Source: Aradus depressus (Eukaryota; Arthropoda; Insecta; Hemiptera; Aradidae). Taken from it: 64,000 nt of DNA. Shown here one piece after another: positions 1-10,984 of this stretch (position 1 is the stretch's first letter; every line of letters starts with the position of its first letter). The notes beneath the pieces are model-generated. The model saw nothing but the letters and a program-made list of their open reading frames with translations. It did no database searches and was not told where the DNA came from. The DNA lies in NCBI GenBank assembly GCA_963662175.1, contig OY759214.1, forward strand, positions 8,370,001 through 8,434,000, written 5' to 3'. A program made the position numbers and the translations under genes.

Positions 1-2300
1 GATGGGATCGGCAGGCTCAGTAGTATACTACTTCGAGCTGCCGATGAGACCATCCCCAAGAAGGTAAACCGGATCAGGAAGGTACCCTGGTGGAGTGAGA
101 ATCTTACCCTCGCCAAGAAGGCTGTATATCGTGCCAGGAGGAGGTTTCAGCGGTGCCAAAACCAAAACCCACTCCAGAGGGTAATACGGAGGGAGGAGTA
201 CCGGCAGCTTAGCAAGGCTTATGGTAGAAGAGTCGAGGCCGCGAAGAAGGAGAGCTGGAGGAAGTTCGTTGAAGACGAGAGCAGCAAAAACCCGTGGGGA
301 ATCCCTTACCGTGTCGCCGCCGGGAGGCTAAGGCCGGTCGCCCCGGTGGCCTCCATCAGGGTTGGCAACCAGTATGCCATGTCCCTGGAGGAGGCTGGCG
401 GGATGTACTTGAGGGAGGCCTTCCCGGAGGACGACCCGGCGGAGGATTCACCCAGCCAACGAGACATCAGGAACGCTGCCCGTACTTGGCCGGATACGGG
501 GAACGCACCTGATTGGGACGAGATTGACCTGAGCTTGGCGGTTGGGAGGCAGAAGAGTGGCGGCGCCCCTGGGAGCGATCTCATAGACGCTGCTATAATC
601 AAGAAAGCCTTCCCGGCCATCAAGTCGGATCTCTTACTACTTTATAACTCCTGCCTTAGGAGGGGCCACTTCCCTAGGACTTGGAAACGAGCACTCGTGT
701 GTACGTTTGTTAAGCCTGGTGATAGGGACCTTTCCCTGGCAGGTAGCCACAGACCAATCAGCCTGCTCCCCGTATTCGGTAAAGTATTGAGACTCTTATC
801 TTCAATGGAATTCGGGCCCAGGTACATGCTTTTGTATCCCACAGGCAGTTCGGTGGCTTGAGGGGCAGATCCGCCGAAGATGCGTTGATGATGCTGAGGG
901 CGGATGTGGAGAATGACCGTGGGAAATATGCCCTGTGTGTCTTCTTTGACATCGCGTCGGCCTTCGACTGCGCCTGGTGGCCTGCCATCCTCACGCGACT
1001 GCGGGCTGTGGGACTGCCTGGGAATGTGTTTGGGTTGATATCCAGCTTCCTCAGCGATCGACCTGCGACCATGAGTCAGCTATACGCTAGCACTACAGTG
1101 GACGTCACTAGAGGCTGTCCTCAGGGCTCGGTCCTCGGACCGATACTTTGGGCCATACTCTTTGACGGACTGCTCCGTGATCTCGAGGGCCGTGGATATA
1201 AGGCAATCGCCTACGTCGACGACCTCGTTGTTACGGTGCACGCTGATAGTCGAGCTGCTCTAACCCTTCGCGCCCAAGCCGCCATTGACGATATAGACAA
1301 CTGGTGCTGCGCCAACAAACTGGCTCTCTCTCCTAGCAAGACCTCGGCTTTGCTGATGAGAGGGAGAACCGACGCCCGACACCCCCTGGTAATCAAAATC
1401 CACGGACGCCGCATTGAGAGCCCGGCAACGGTCACTTATCTCGGAGTGCGGATCGGGCCGGGCCTCAACGTGACGCCCCACGTTGTTGCCATTAAAGAAA
1501 GGACTACCGCCACTTTCAACGCTTTGAGCTGCCTAGCCCGCGCGACGTGGGGCCTCGGCTATTCTGCGTGTGGAATCATCTACACTGGAGTATTCGAGGC
1601 TGTAGCAAGGTACGCCGCTGCTGGGTGGTGGCATCGTCCCACGAAGCGGCGACGCGTTATCCTTGTGCAAGCCCAGAGAGCAGCCCTTTTAAGGGTTACA
1701 AAGGCCTATCGTACTGTCTCTACGGCTGCGCTACAGGTGCTGGCAGGAGCTCCGCCAATAGACTTAGTCTTGGACGGGGCTGTCGCCTCGTACTATTGTA
1801 GACGCAACTTGCCCTTAGGAGCAGATATAGATGAGCCTTTACGTCTAGCCCTGGAGGAAGAGATGCGCGGACAGTCCAGACCGGAGCGTTGCAGGGACAT
1901 AGTCCAGGAATGGATAGTGGAGAAATGGCAACAGCGGTGGTCACGATCATCGGATGGCCGAACGACCTACGCATATTTACCGGAAATCCGGGTACGTCTG
2001 GACTCTACTTGGATACTGCCTGACCACTGGATGTCCCAGATACTATCAGGTCACGGAGATTTCAACTCCAAGCTGTTCTTCTATAAGAGGAAGAACAACC
2101 CGAACTGCTCGTGCGGCGGGGTCGAGACTGCGGAGCACGTGGTCCTCGAATGTCCGCTGTACGACGGGCCTAGGGTGGAGTTGATACGCGGGACAGGATC
2201 GTATCTGGGACTCGACCTGCGGCAGCTGATGACGGAAACCGGCTACCCAATGTTCAGCCGATTCGTCGCCTCCTGGCGGAGAAAGAAGCAAGCATTTTGA
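1..2300 (+). pseudogene. reverse transcriptase ORF of R1-like LINE, frameshifted
   Basis: The frame is open from base 1 (linker between endonuclease and RT, rich in Lys/Arg). It covers the first RT blocks, including a HRPISLLPVFGK stretch near 750-785, and then shifts frame around 786-790. The second part, ending at 2300, holds RT motif A (FFDIASAFD near 942-968), the GCPQGS motif near 1113-1130 and the catalytic YVDD near 1213-1224. A C-terminal CxCx7Hx4C zinc knuckle lies near 2107-2153. The single-base frame change is the only break I see, so the copy is recent but not functional as it stands, unless it is a sequencing error. The product would copy element RNA at nicked genomic targets. 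Confidence 0.85.
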
Positions 2301-2620
2301 CCCTGCGCCGGGGAGGCCTGCAGTCGTCCCCGGCACCGTAATGAACCACAATTAGCGATCGCCCTACATTTATCCCGAGCTCTCTCGGGCCGCCAAGAAA
2401 ATTAAGGTGGGCTGGGAGTGACCGCAGATGGTCGGCAGCGGTCGCTCCTAGCCTACCACAGCATCATATGTTCTGGATTTTTAATTATGTACTTATTTAG
2501 TATTTTAATTTTGTAAATAAATTTGTTAGGCCTCCCATTTTCCCCGACGATTCGGCGATGGTGTCGTGGCGTCCAACGGAGGTCGGCAACCCAAAAAAAG
2601 AAAAAAAAAAAAAAAAAAAA
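1..2620 (+). mobile_element. R1-clade-like non-LTR retrotransposon, 3' portion with poly(A)
   Basis: The window opens inside the second reading frame of a non-LTR retrotransposon, so the endonuclease and 5' end lie outside. The reverse transcriptase frame ends at 2300. A 3' untranslated region follows to 2592 and an impure A tract closes the element at 2593-2620. The C-terminal CCHC-type knuckle and overall layout fit the R1/TRAS group of arthropod LINEs. Its GC-rich codon use contrasts with the AT-rich surroundings. Other copies of the family lie at 3776-3965 and 25766-26174. Confidence 0.85.
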
Positions 2621-3775
2621 GGGGTGGGGACAGGGAGTGGGAAAAGGGGGTGGGAACAGGGGGTGGGAACATAGGGTGGGGACAGGGGGCGGGAACATAG
2701 GGTTGGATTAGGGGGTGGGGGTGGGGACAGGGGTGGGATTAGGGGGTGGGGGTGGGTACAGGGGGTGGGTACATGGGGTGGGCGTGGGGACAGGGAGTGG
2801 GAAAAGGGGGTGGGAACATAGGGTGGGGACAGGGGGCGGGAACATAGGGTTGGATTAGGGGGTGGGGACAGGGGGCGGGAACATAGGGTTGGATTAGGGG
2901 GTGGGGGTGGGGACAGGGGTGGGATTAGGGGGTGGGGGTGGGTACAGGGGGTGGGTACATGGGGTGGGCGTGGGGACAGGGAGTGGGAAAAGGGGGTGGG
3001 AACATAGGGTGGGGACAGGGGGCGGGAACATAGGGTTGGATTAGGGGGTGGGGGTGGGGACAGGGGTGGGATTAGGGGGTGGGGGTGGGTACAGGGGGTG
3101 GGGACAGGGGGTGGGGTCAGGGGGTGGGGGTAGGAACATGGGGTGGGATTAGGGGGTGGGGACAGGGGGTGGGAACATGGGGTGGGATTAGGGGGTGGGG
3201 GTGGGTACAGGGGGTGGGAACATGGGGTGGGCGTGGGGACTGAGGGTGGGAACAGGGTGTGGGGACAGGGGGTGGAACAGTCCAGACCGGAGCGTTGCAG
3301 GGACAGGGAGTGGGAAAAGGGGGTGGGGACAGGGAGTGGGAAAAGGGGGTGGGAACAGGGGGTGGGGGTGGGATTAGGGGGTGGGGGTGGGATTAGGGGG
3401 TGGGGGTGGGTACATGGGGTGGGCGTGGGGACAGGGGGTGGGAACAGGGGTGGGAACATGGGGGTTAGGGGGTGGGGGTGGGTACAGGGGGTGGGAACAT
3501 GGGGTGGGATTAGGGGGTGGGGGTGGGTACAGGGGGTGGGAACATGGGGTGGGGACAGGGGGTGGGAACATGGGGTTGGATTAGGGGGTGGGGGTGGGAA
3601 CAGGGGGTGGGGGTGGGAACAGGGGTGGGATTAGGGGTGGGGGTGGGAACATGGGGTGGGATTAGGGGTGGGGGTGGGAACATGGGGTGGGATTAGGGGG
3701 TGGGGACAGGGGGTGGGAACATGGGGTGGGCGTGGGGACTGAGGGTGGGAACAGGGGGAGGGGACAGGGGGTGGA
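2621..3775 (+). repeat. G-rich minisatellite
   Basis: About 1.15 kb made of variants of GGGGGTGGGAACA, GGGGACAGG and GGGATTAGGGGG units arranged in higher-order blocks; the block at 2640-2760 recurs near 2780-2960 and 2970-3090. Almost every unit has G runs of three to five, so the plus strand could form G-quadruplexes. Long open frames on both strands are by-products of the repeat. A 29-bp piece of the neighbouring RT gene is embedded at 3277-3305. Confidence 0.95.
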
Positions 3776-3965
3776 ACAGTCCAGACCGGAGCGTTGCAGG
3801 GACATAGTCCAGGAATGGATGGAAGTTCTGCATTTTAAATAATGTACTTTAGTATTTTAATTTTGTAAATAAATTTGTTAGGCCTCCCTTTTTCCCCGAC
3901 GTTTCGGCGATGGTGTCGTGGCCTCCACCGGAGGTCGGCAACCCAAAAAAAAAAAAAAAAAAAAA
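3776..3965 (+). mobile_element. internally deleted R1-like 3' end joined to minisatellite
   Basis: Bases 3776-3820 match the RT gene at 1871-1915 exactly as read by eye. From about 3826 the sequence jumps to the element's 3' untranslated region (compare 2470-2592) and ends in a poly(A) run at 3944-3965. This is therefore a second copy of the same retrotransposon lacking roughly 550 bp between the two segments, abutting the minisatellite. Confidence 0.85.
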
Positions 3966-4363
3966 TTGACAGTGACAATCCGACCAACCGTTAAAGAGTT
4001 AGCTCTATATTTATACTTAGGCCTACCCCCACAACCCCCCCTCCCGTTCAAAACTTTGGGCGCCACACACCTTTTTTTCCTATTTGGCTTTTAAAAATAC
4101 TACATGTGAAATTTCATAACAATTCGACCATTAGTTAATGAGTTAGCACTATTTATATACTTAGGCCCCTCTTACAACCCCCCCTCCCGATCATAATTTT
4201 GGGACGCCACATAGCCTATTATTCAATCGGGCTCATAGGGATGCTACATGGGAAGTTTCATAAAAATCCGTCCAACCGTTTGGGCGTGATGCTGGAACAA
4301 ACATACATACATACATACAAACAAACAAACAAACAAACCCCGTTTCAGCTTTATTAATATAGA
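3966..4363 (-). mobile_element. truncated Helitron, 5' terminal part
   Basis: Read on the minus strand it starts TCTATATTAATAAAGCTG, runs through (TTTG)n and (TATG)n tracts and then about 1.5 copies of the roughly 140-bp unit also found at 20100-21060. The same start is seen in the complete element at 19928. It is cut off at the poly(A) tail of the retrotransposon at 3965, so the LINE insertion or a later deletion removed the remainder. Confidence 0.7.
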
Positions 4364-4457
4364 TTGTCTAGTTTTCTCCAATGTAGCACTAATTTATTTA
4401 TCTATATGTTATTAATTGTCTAGTTTTCTCCAATGTAGCACTAATTTATTTATCTAT
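4364..4457 (+). repeat. 52-bp tandem duplication
   Basis: The sequence beginning TTGTCTAGTTTTCTCC at 4364 is repeated from 4416 with period 52. It lies immediately outside the Helitron end. Confidence 0.85.
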
Positions 4458-4599
4458 TTCTTTGTACATACTGATAATGTATTTCATTGTTTCCTGTTCT
4501 TTACTCTGTATGTATTTATTCTTAAGGGACCTAGGTCCCAAAATAATAATTTTTTTTTTTTCATTCCATTTTAGTCTACCAATAGCGTTTGAGCTAATA

Positions 4600-4900
4600 T
4601 TCAACTGACACCATTCCGTTCTCATTGGATTTTGACTTCAAATATGAAATTTCATGTCGACAATTATTAGGGTTTTTGATTTGAGCCCCCTTTCCATAAG
4701 TTTCGTCCTTGGGGTGTTGAATTCATATATAAAATTTCGTGTTGATGCATTCATTCTATCGGGAGTTATCGTGTTCACGGACCCACAGACAGACAGAAAT
4801 TATATTTTTCATATTTGGAATATGGAGGTCGGAAAACATGAAATTCCATTGAAAAATCCGCATCAAAGTTTTGACCGCTTAGAAGTAAAAAACTAGCATT
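4600..4900 (+). repeat. dispersed repeat family A, partial
   Basis: Carries two internal sub-units (each with AAATTTCATGTCGA-like and CATTCATTCTATCGG-like blocks) and the distal AAACATGAAATTCC block, but not the terminal ACTTCCCC part. See 27645-28275 for the full family description. Confidence 0.75.
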
Positions 4901-4934
4901 ACTTAAACAAGATCTGAAATAGGAGCAACGAAGA

Positions 4935-4985
4935 CAAGTCTGTAGGTTAGTTCAGGTTTTATAACTCATGCCCGGGTGTCGTGCC
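4935..4985 (-). repeat. SINE 3' tail fragment
   Basis: Only the tail of the tRNA-derived SINE is present, reading GCCCGGGCATGAG in reverse complement followed by an ACCTAAC-type end. Confidence 0.6.
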
Positions 4986-5289
4986 CGTGTCGTCTTACAG
5001 GCATTCATGATTTTTGATTTGTGTCACTTCTGAAGCGGGGGTGCGATATGTCATGGTTATACGGGCAAACAATATTCCATTGATGAAGTCTTCAAATTGC
5101 TAGAAGTAAGGTTGAAAGTTTTTGCTTTAAAAATAGTGAGAAATAACAGAAAAACAGAGAGACATTTAATTTAAGATTGATGATCTGGCAAAAGCAGAAA
5201 GAGAAAAAGCAATGAAGGGTTAATGCAGTGTGAAAGGGGGGTGAGGACAGTGCTATTGAGGTTAGCAGTTGGGACAAGTAGGACAGTAG

Positions 5290-5530
5290 CGTTACGAGAT
5301 TTGTTGGGGGGGGGACTCTGCTCAAATTCGGGTCAACTTGTATTACTTGCCCAGCTAGACAAAGTATAGGGGAGGTTATATAATCCTACACAAATACGAT
5401 GTTGAATTTTCAACAGAATTTCATGTTTTCCGACCCTCTGATTACAAAAACGTGTCTGTGAACAACTCCCGATAGAATGAATGTATCGATACGAAATGTT
5501 ATATGTCGATCCCAGATTTTCAGTCATAAC
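5290..5530 (-). repeat. dispersed repeat family A, partial
   Basis: Reverse-oriented copy. It begins near the pattern AGCTAGACAAAGTATAGGGGAGGTTATATAA, runs through the GGAATTTCATGTTTTCCGACC block and one sub-unit, and stops after TCAGTCATAACTG. Confidence 0.7.
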
Positions 5531-6340
5531 TGTTCATTGGTTTTAGAGGGAGAGCAACAACGTTTTTTTTCTTGGAGCATGGACAGGAGGGGGCTACGCC
5601 TACGGTAGTACAGGGCTTGCCAAGGTGTACAAGGCTTCCTTCTGCTATTTTAAACCCCAGACTGCACCCACTTCAACACTATTCTAGTCACAAGAACATC
5701 TAATTAACTAATTATTTCAAACAGGTCAATTAAGTTGTATTTATCAATAGGATCGTACCAGCCAAATTCAATTCTTATTCAAATGTTAAACTACATTTTT
5801 TTACTCCCCCAGATATATAAATGTTAGGGGATGTTATGTAATCGGTCATAAAATTCTATGTTAACATTTCATCGGATCCCCAGAAATAAAAAAAAAAATT
5901 AAAAGTATGTGTGAACTTGATAACTATCGATAGAATGAACATATCTAGGCGTCAGTAGAGGATGGAAACAGGGTGGAGGGGGGTACGTTGCAAAAGGTGG
6001 TGTAGAAGCTTTTATTTTTTTAACTTGTATATATGGGTACGAACATGTAAAAAACAAAAATGCTAACACGGGCGACCTCGGGACAACTTTTGGCAGCCAA
6101 AAAACCTCGAAATTTTAGGACTTTTTTTGGGGGTTTTTGTCTAAAATTCCTAAACGATGCATCCTAGCGAAAAAGTTACAATATAACAAATTGAAGAACA
6201 TTAAATTCTGAGTCGATTAAGTACCACAACTTAATAATTCGATTAACTGGAATGGTCGAAAACCACGGTCAAAAACGACGATTTTTTCCATCTTTGTCAA
6301 AAAGTGAGATTAAGTACTATATATCGTCTTAACCTTGGGT
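5531..6340. other. gene-free stretch with one family A fragment
   Basis: Bases 5815-5965 are a diverged reverse family A fragment with an expanded A tract. The rest is unclassified AT-rich sequence; 6040-6330 shares word-level similarity with 7080-7330 (repeated phrases around AACCTCGAAA), suggesting an old unclassified repeat. I see no coding exon. Confidence 0.5.
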
Positions 6341-6545
6341 TTTTTTTATCTGGGAGGTGAAAAAATCCTTGAGCACCCCCCGAACTTCGGATGGGACGTA
6401 ATGCCATGCTCCCGAGCCTGTACGAAGTCAGGTACTTCTTAAAGACTGCTAGGTCGGGCTTATATCAACCAGAGTGCTCTGGTAGTAGACAATATGACCT
6501 CGTAGTTGAAGCCCGGGCATGAGTCGTTATAACCAACTTATTGAT
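6340..6545 (+). mobile_element. tRNA-derived SINE, body only, diverged
   Basis: The body starts at TTTTTTATCTGGGAGGT and ends GCCCGGGCATGAG, with internal deletions. The tRNA-like head is missing. Confidence 0.8.
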
Positions 6546-6739
6546 ATTCAGTCAAATCTGCCCTAGGGAAGGGGAAACCAACACATAAAACCCAATAGTA
6601 GTCTACGTAATAAATGTATCATGTGTCCCTGAACAAGGCCACCCATTGATTTTCAACCAATTCGATTTCTGAGGATGTACGATGCTGGTTGTATTTCGGT
6701 AATAAAGATGCAACTGTTGTGTACCATACCAAGCAGCTC

Positions 6740-6910
6740 TGTTGATACGCCCCCCAGCACCAATTAATCAATTAATTTTTCGTCCTCCCTCTACAATAAG
6801 CGATGAGAAGCCTCTGAATCCTCATACTGAATATTTTTGTCGATACATTAAGCCACCTCCCCTCATCCCCCCTTTCCCTTTGGCTGATTTCGCTGAAATT
6901 AACAGGAGGT
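6740..6910 (+). repeat. dispersed repeat family A, partial
   Basis: Holds the AATTAATCAATTAATTTTTCG start and one sub-unit, ending in a CCTTTCCCTTTGGCTGATTT block. Confidence 0.6.
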
Positions 6911-7069
6911 ACATTAATTAATTCAACAAAATAAGCAAAACTACATCTAGCGTATCAGCATTATCTGAAAAATTATTAATACTAAATTAAACTAACACCG
7001 ATCGCAGCGCCCAGTCATCTAATAACTAACCGGAATTCGTCTACTCGATACGAGCACCAAAAAATTCGG

Positions 7070-7430
7070 CGACTAGGAGCAAAATAATTGTGAAAGCTGG
7101 CTTTTTATCAGGTAACTGCGGGTTTCCCAATCCATGGTATTATATGCCAATTGACAGCTGCCAAAACCCCTCGAAAATTTAAAAAAGTTTTAATTTGTCT
7201 AAGTTTTTGTTAACGGATTTTTACAACTTAAATGAGTGTTTTTTGGGTCGCTGATTACGAATTCAATATTTATTTTAGACAAAAGTGGTCCTAATGTTGT
7301 CATTTTGACCTAAAGTGGTCCAAATTCAATATATTGGCTAGTTTTGCCACTGGCATATAATACCTTGATTGTGAAACCCGCAGTTATCTGATAAAAATCC
7401 AGCTTTCACAAATATTTTGCACCTAGTTTC
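7070..7430. repeat. inverted-repeat element (about 100-bp arms)
   Basis: The phrase AAAGCTGGCTTTTTATCAGG with GCGGGTTTCCCAATC and TATTATATGCCA near 7097-7150 returns in reverse complement at 7335-7420. The arms are imperfect and separated by about 180 bp of AT-rich sequence. A MITE or foldback remnant is likely. Confidence 0.7.
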
Positions 7431-7600
7431 ATCCAAATAGATCAAAAATTGAGCGGGGGCTCGAATTTTGAAAATCAAAACTCATAAATTTCACACTGTG
7501 CGGCGGGTCAACAATTTATTATTTAGGATACATCATAGTTTTTTTCTTGTCATATCATGTATTAATATATGAAGATGGCTGATATAGTGAGAAGTGATTA

Positions 7601-7903
7601 TTTCACAGGTTGTAAAATAAAATATAGCTTCGACTCTCACAAATTTTATTTATATTTGCTAGCTGGCTTTCGAGGTTGCCCTCATCATCAGGCAGTCTGA
7701 TAAAATATTTTTGAAATTAACATACTCGTAATTAAAATGTTTTAATTAATAAAATTAAAATTAAAAAAATATTTTTGAAACTTTAAAGTTTCAAAATTAT
7801 TTTACCAGACTGCATGATGATGAGGGCAACCTCGAAAGCCGGCTAGAAAATATAAATAAAATCTGTGAGTGGTCAGACTATATTTTATTTTATAACCTGT
7901 GAA
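7601..7903. mobile_element. MITE-like inverted-repeat element
   Basis: The ends TTTCACAGGTTGTAAAATAA and its reverse complement enclose 303 bp. The arms are each about 110 bp and include CTCGAAAGCC-type and CCTCATCATCA-type blocks in opposite orientation. The AT-rich centre carries no coding sequence. Confidence 0.85.
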
Positions 7904-8104
7904 ATATCATGTATTCGAAATAATATAATTTTAACTTTCCCATCAGTCCTTTTAATAAAGTAGTACAGGTTCCTCCATTAAGAGTAGTACAACTAAAAGC
8001 TAGAAATATTCGGTCAGGAGTTTCGGGTTTTGCCTAGTCACTTCGCGAACTGTCTATTTTCCAATTTTAAAGGTAACATATATAGATAAACAAACTGTAC
8101 TTAC

Positions 8105-8191
8105 ATAGTCTTCCGAAGCTGTGACTCAATCTTTTTTTGATTTTCTGCACACGGCTCAGAGCACCACCTTTCTTCTCTCGCATTGTCACTC
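8105..8191 (-). CDS. probable host coding exon, CDK14/Eip63E-like N-terminus
   Basis: On the minus strand a TTGTGCCGCAG acceptor (AG at 8193-8192) is followed by an exon with ATG at 8183. It encodes 26 codons and ends in phase 1 at a strong GTAAGT donor (8104-8099). The peptide runs MREKKGGALSRVQ, then KIKKRLSHSFGRL. From what I know of the PFTAIRE/PCTAIRE cyclin-dependent kinases, the 'Lys/Arg-rich, R-x-L-S-x-S-F-x-R-L' pattern is their N-terminal signature. The split codon beginning with T would allow Ser next. The gene would continue towards base 1, but I find no further exon in the window. Both splice sites and the basic peptide inside TE-rich DNA argue for a real exon; the kinase assignment is inference. 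Confidence 0.5.
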
Positions 8192-8491
8192 CTGCGGCAC
8201 AATAAATAACTATAATTAGGTATGATTTTCTTGTTTACATGTTAACAATAAATGCACCACATCTACTGTGTTAAGGCAAGCATGCTATTTCTATTTCAGT
8301 AAAAGCAAGGCTGTTGAAAGTCATGCCAGAAGAACAAGGAACTAAAATCAAAGTGATAAAATTATTTAAATAAATGTATTTAATTAAATTTCAATACAAA
8401 AGAACACTAACTCATGAGGCGGAAGATGAGCTTCAGGGACGTGCCAGGGACACCAAACATGACGTACATTCCGAAAGAATAATAATACGGA
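8192..8491. other. gene-free, possible intron
   Basis: AT-rich unclassified sequence upstream of the putative exon. A minus-strand stretch of about 24 codons at 8418-8490 looks codon-like but has no visible splice acceptor. Confidence 0.4.
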
Positions 8492-8580
8492 GGGTGCCAG
8501 TAGCTCAGTGGTATGCGTGCTTGCTTACTCGGCCGACGCTCTGCAATTAAGCCCGGGCATGGGTCGTAATAACTAATTGT
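8492..8580 (+). mobile_element. SINE copy with internal deletion
   Basis: The A-box region TAGCTCAGTGGTATGCGTGC is joined almost directly to the AAGCCCGGGCATG tail, so the B box and the body (about 240 bp) are missing. Confidence 0.85.
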
Positions 8581-8664
8581 ATTTGTGAGAAGTCATAGGA
8601 AAGGGAACTTTCATTTTAGTTTTTGTACATTTTGGGAATTTTGCAATAGCTGACTAAAATTAAA

Positions 8665-8960
8665 AAAAATTGTCGGTGAATCACCGACTATGTTTTTCCC
8701 CAGCATGAATTAATCAACAAAGTTTTCGCTCTCCCTCCAAAACAAACCGATCGTTTGTGCTAAAAATCAATACTTGACTTCTGAATCATCAAACTAATAT
8801 TTGTGTCGATGCAATCACAAATACACATTCTATCGGGAGTTATCGTGTTCACAAAAGGACGGAGACTTTTTTTTTTTTTTTTTTTTTCGGAATCAGGGAT
8901 CGAAAAACAAGAAATTGATGAAAACTCATCGTGAAATTGATAAACGTCTAAAAAAATTGG
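8665..8960 (+). repeat. dispersed repeat family A
   Basis: Starts with the palindromic GTCGGTGAATCACCGAC end, then the AATTAATCAACAAAGTTTTCGCTC segment and one sub-unit. A T tract (8870-8887) has expanded near the distal block. Confidence 0.8.
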
Positions 8961-10234
8961 TTTCAAAAACACATTTCAGGACAGGTTTCGGCATCGTAAA
9001 CCAAGCGAATTTCGAAAAAATGTATTATAAATAAAAGTTTTTTCTATAACTTAAATTTGAAGATATTTTTGATTAGGTCATAAATATAAGTGGTACCTAT
9101 CTAGAAAAATGTACTCGGACCCAGAATGGTCCTAAATCTTGTCCGATTTCGGCTGGAATCAGATCTAAGTTAGCACATATGACATCTTCATGTCTTTCAA
9201 GTGCATAACTGCAATCGTTTGTGCGTTGGAGCGCTCACAAAGTTCCAATTACGAATACAAAAATGCGAAAACAGACATCATCACGAAAATGGTTTAAATC
9301 TTGGATTTTCGCAAGATTACAATACTTACTGATACTAAAGGTTCAAGAAAATAAAAACAGTATTTTTTTTTAACATAGTTTTCTTTATGTACTAAAATGA
9401 TTTTAACATGAACATAGAGAAAGAATATTCTGATTTGCCGGGGTCATTTAAATGAGAAGGGGGGGGAAGCAAATGAACGGAACAAATGCACTGTGTTATC
9501 TCATCTGCATTTGGCTGATTCCCAAATGCATGCCCACTCAAAGAGATCAATAGCAAATTTGCATTTTACATGATCCCTGACTTTTTGTTACCCCCCCCCC
9601 CCCCCCCCCCCCCCCACTGTAATTCCCCACACAGCTCACAACACAAATATTTGAAAGGGAATCTCTACTTCTGGAATATTCAGCCAAATCGACCTAAGAG
9701 GAAGCCATTCCAGAGGAAATTACTCAACTCACTGGAACAACTGGAGATAAATAGAGCACTACAAAAAGGAAATTGTATGAACGATGAGACCAATCTCAAA
9801 TATTCCTTTTTATCGCCAATAATATAATCCTCAAGTCTCTCTGTATACTTGCTTACTACTTTCTCAAAACCGTATTTTTACTCATATATTTACTATGATT
9901 TTTTTAGTATATACAATTTAAATTAAAATTTGTACTTTAATAATCACTGATACTATTTCAATTTGTATTTTGTTGTTAAGATTTCAATTTGAGACGAAAT
10001 TTAATTTTTAATGTTTTCAATGTTTTTAAGACTTTACTGTACAGGAGGAGAAAGGGACAATATTTGTTAAATCATGGCCAAAAATGGTAGCAATATCGAA
10101 AGTACTCCCATATATTATTTATATTTTATGAAATAGACAATATGTTTTTCTTTATTATATTTTTTTTCTTCATATATATTGTTTCAAATTATGTAGAAGT
10201 CGATACGATGAGGGAGAGTACCATTGCCGTCGAT
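8961..10234. other. gene-free stretch, poly(C) tract
   Basis: Unclassified AT-rich sequence with a poly(C) run at 9591-9616. The frame at 9640-9827 is open and has mixed codon content, but I recognise nothing and see no splice context. A copy of an unknown gene or repeat cannot be excluded. Confidence 0.4.
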
Positions 10235-10590
10235 CTAATTTTTTACTACTCCAGCTATACAAAATGTAGGGGAAGTTATGTAATCGGTAAAAAATTCGAT
10301 GCAGAGTTTTCAACGGAATTTCATGTTTGGAGGAGGGGATTAGATGCTTCTTAACATAAAAACTCTAATATCTTCCGTTTTAATGAATATACATATCGAC
10401 ACAAAATTTCATGTGTGAATAACTGCCGATGTAATGAATTTATCAATACAAAATTTATTTTGATTTAGAAGTCCCTATGCAAGTCAACTGTTGAATATTA
10501 GCGCAAACAGTCGACTGGTATTGAGGGGGAGAAAAAGTAAATAGATTAATTCGTTCTGGGGAAGTACATTGCCGGTCATTCACAGACAGA
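10235..10590 (-). repeat. dispersed repeat family A
   Basis: Reverse copy from CCAGCTATACAAAATGTAGGGGAAGTTATGTAATCGG through two sub-units to the GAAGTACATTGCCGGTCATTCAC end; close to full length with an internal deletion. Confidence 0.8.
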
Positions 10591-10984
10591 CTTTTTTTCC
10601 TTACTTGGGCGATTATAAAGAACATCGAAAGACCGAAAAATATGGTAGAGAAAATAAGGAGAATGTTAGAAAGACAAGATAGGATTGGTTTTCATGGAAA
10701 CTCATATTTCATGATGGTAGTGCTGATCTGAAGGATGTGTGATTTATAGACCCCAGGGGGCTTATATGGTGGCTCCAATGCCCGGGCTCTCAGCCCTGAA
10801 ATAAGCCAACATGGATGGAGACTCCATTTTTGTTTGTTTGCAAGTTTGAAAAGTGAAAACGAATGAGAGCGGGACATGTCAGCTGTGGAGAGGACATGTT
10901 GGGACAACAAGCAGAACATGGAGGGGATTCCAACTGGGGCCATCAATGACGGAAGGGTAGTGTTCACGGCGTCACCGGTAAAGT
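10591..10984. other. unclassified sequence
   Basis: About 390 bp without recognised repeat similarity. A 100-codon minus-strand frame (10692-10994) has no family signature and runs into the adjacent repeat. Confidence 0.3.

Noticed and set aside
2497..3634. Long proline-rich and glycine-rich open frames on both strands
   Set aside because: They are translations of the G-rich minisatellite; unit length and composition keep stops out by chance.
8418..8490. Codon-like 24-residue minus-strand stretch ending in a stop
   Set aside because: No splice acceptor upstream (a SINE begins there) and too short to judge.
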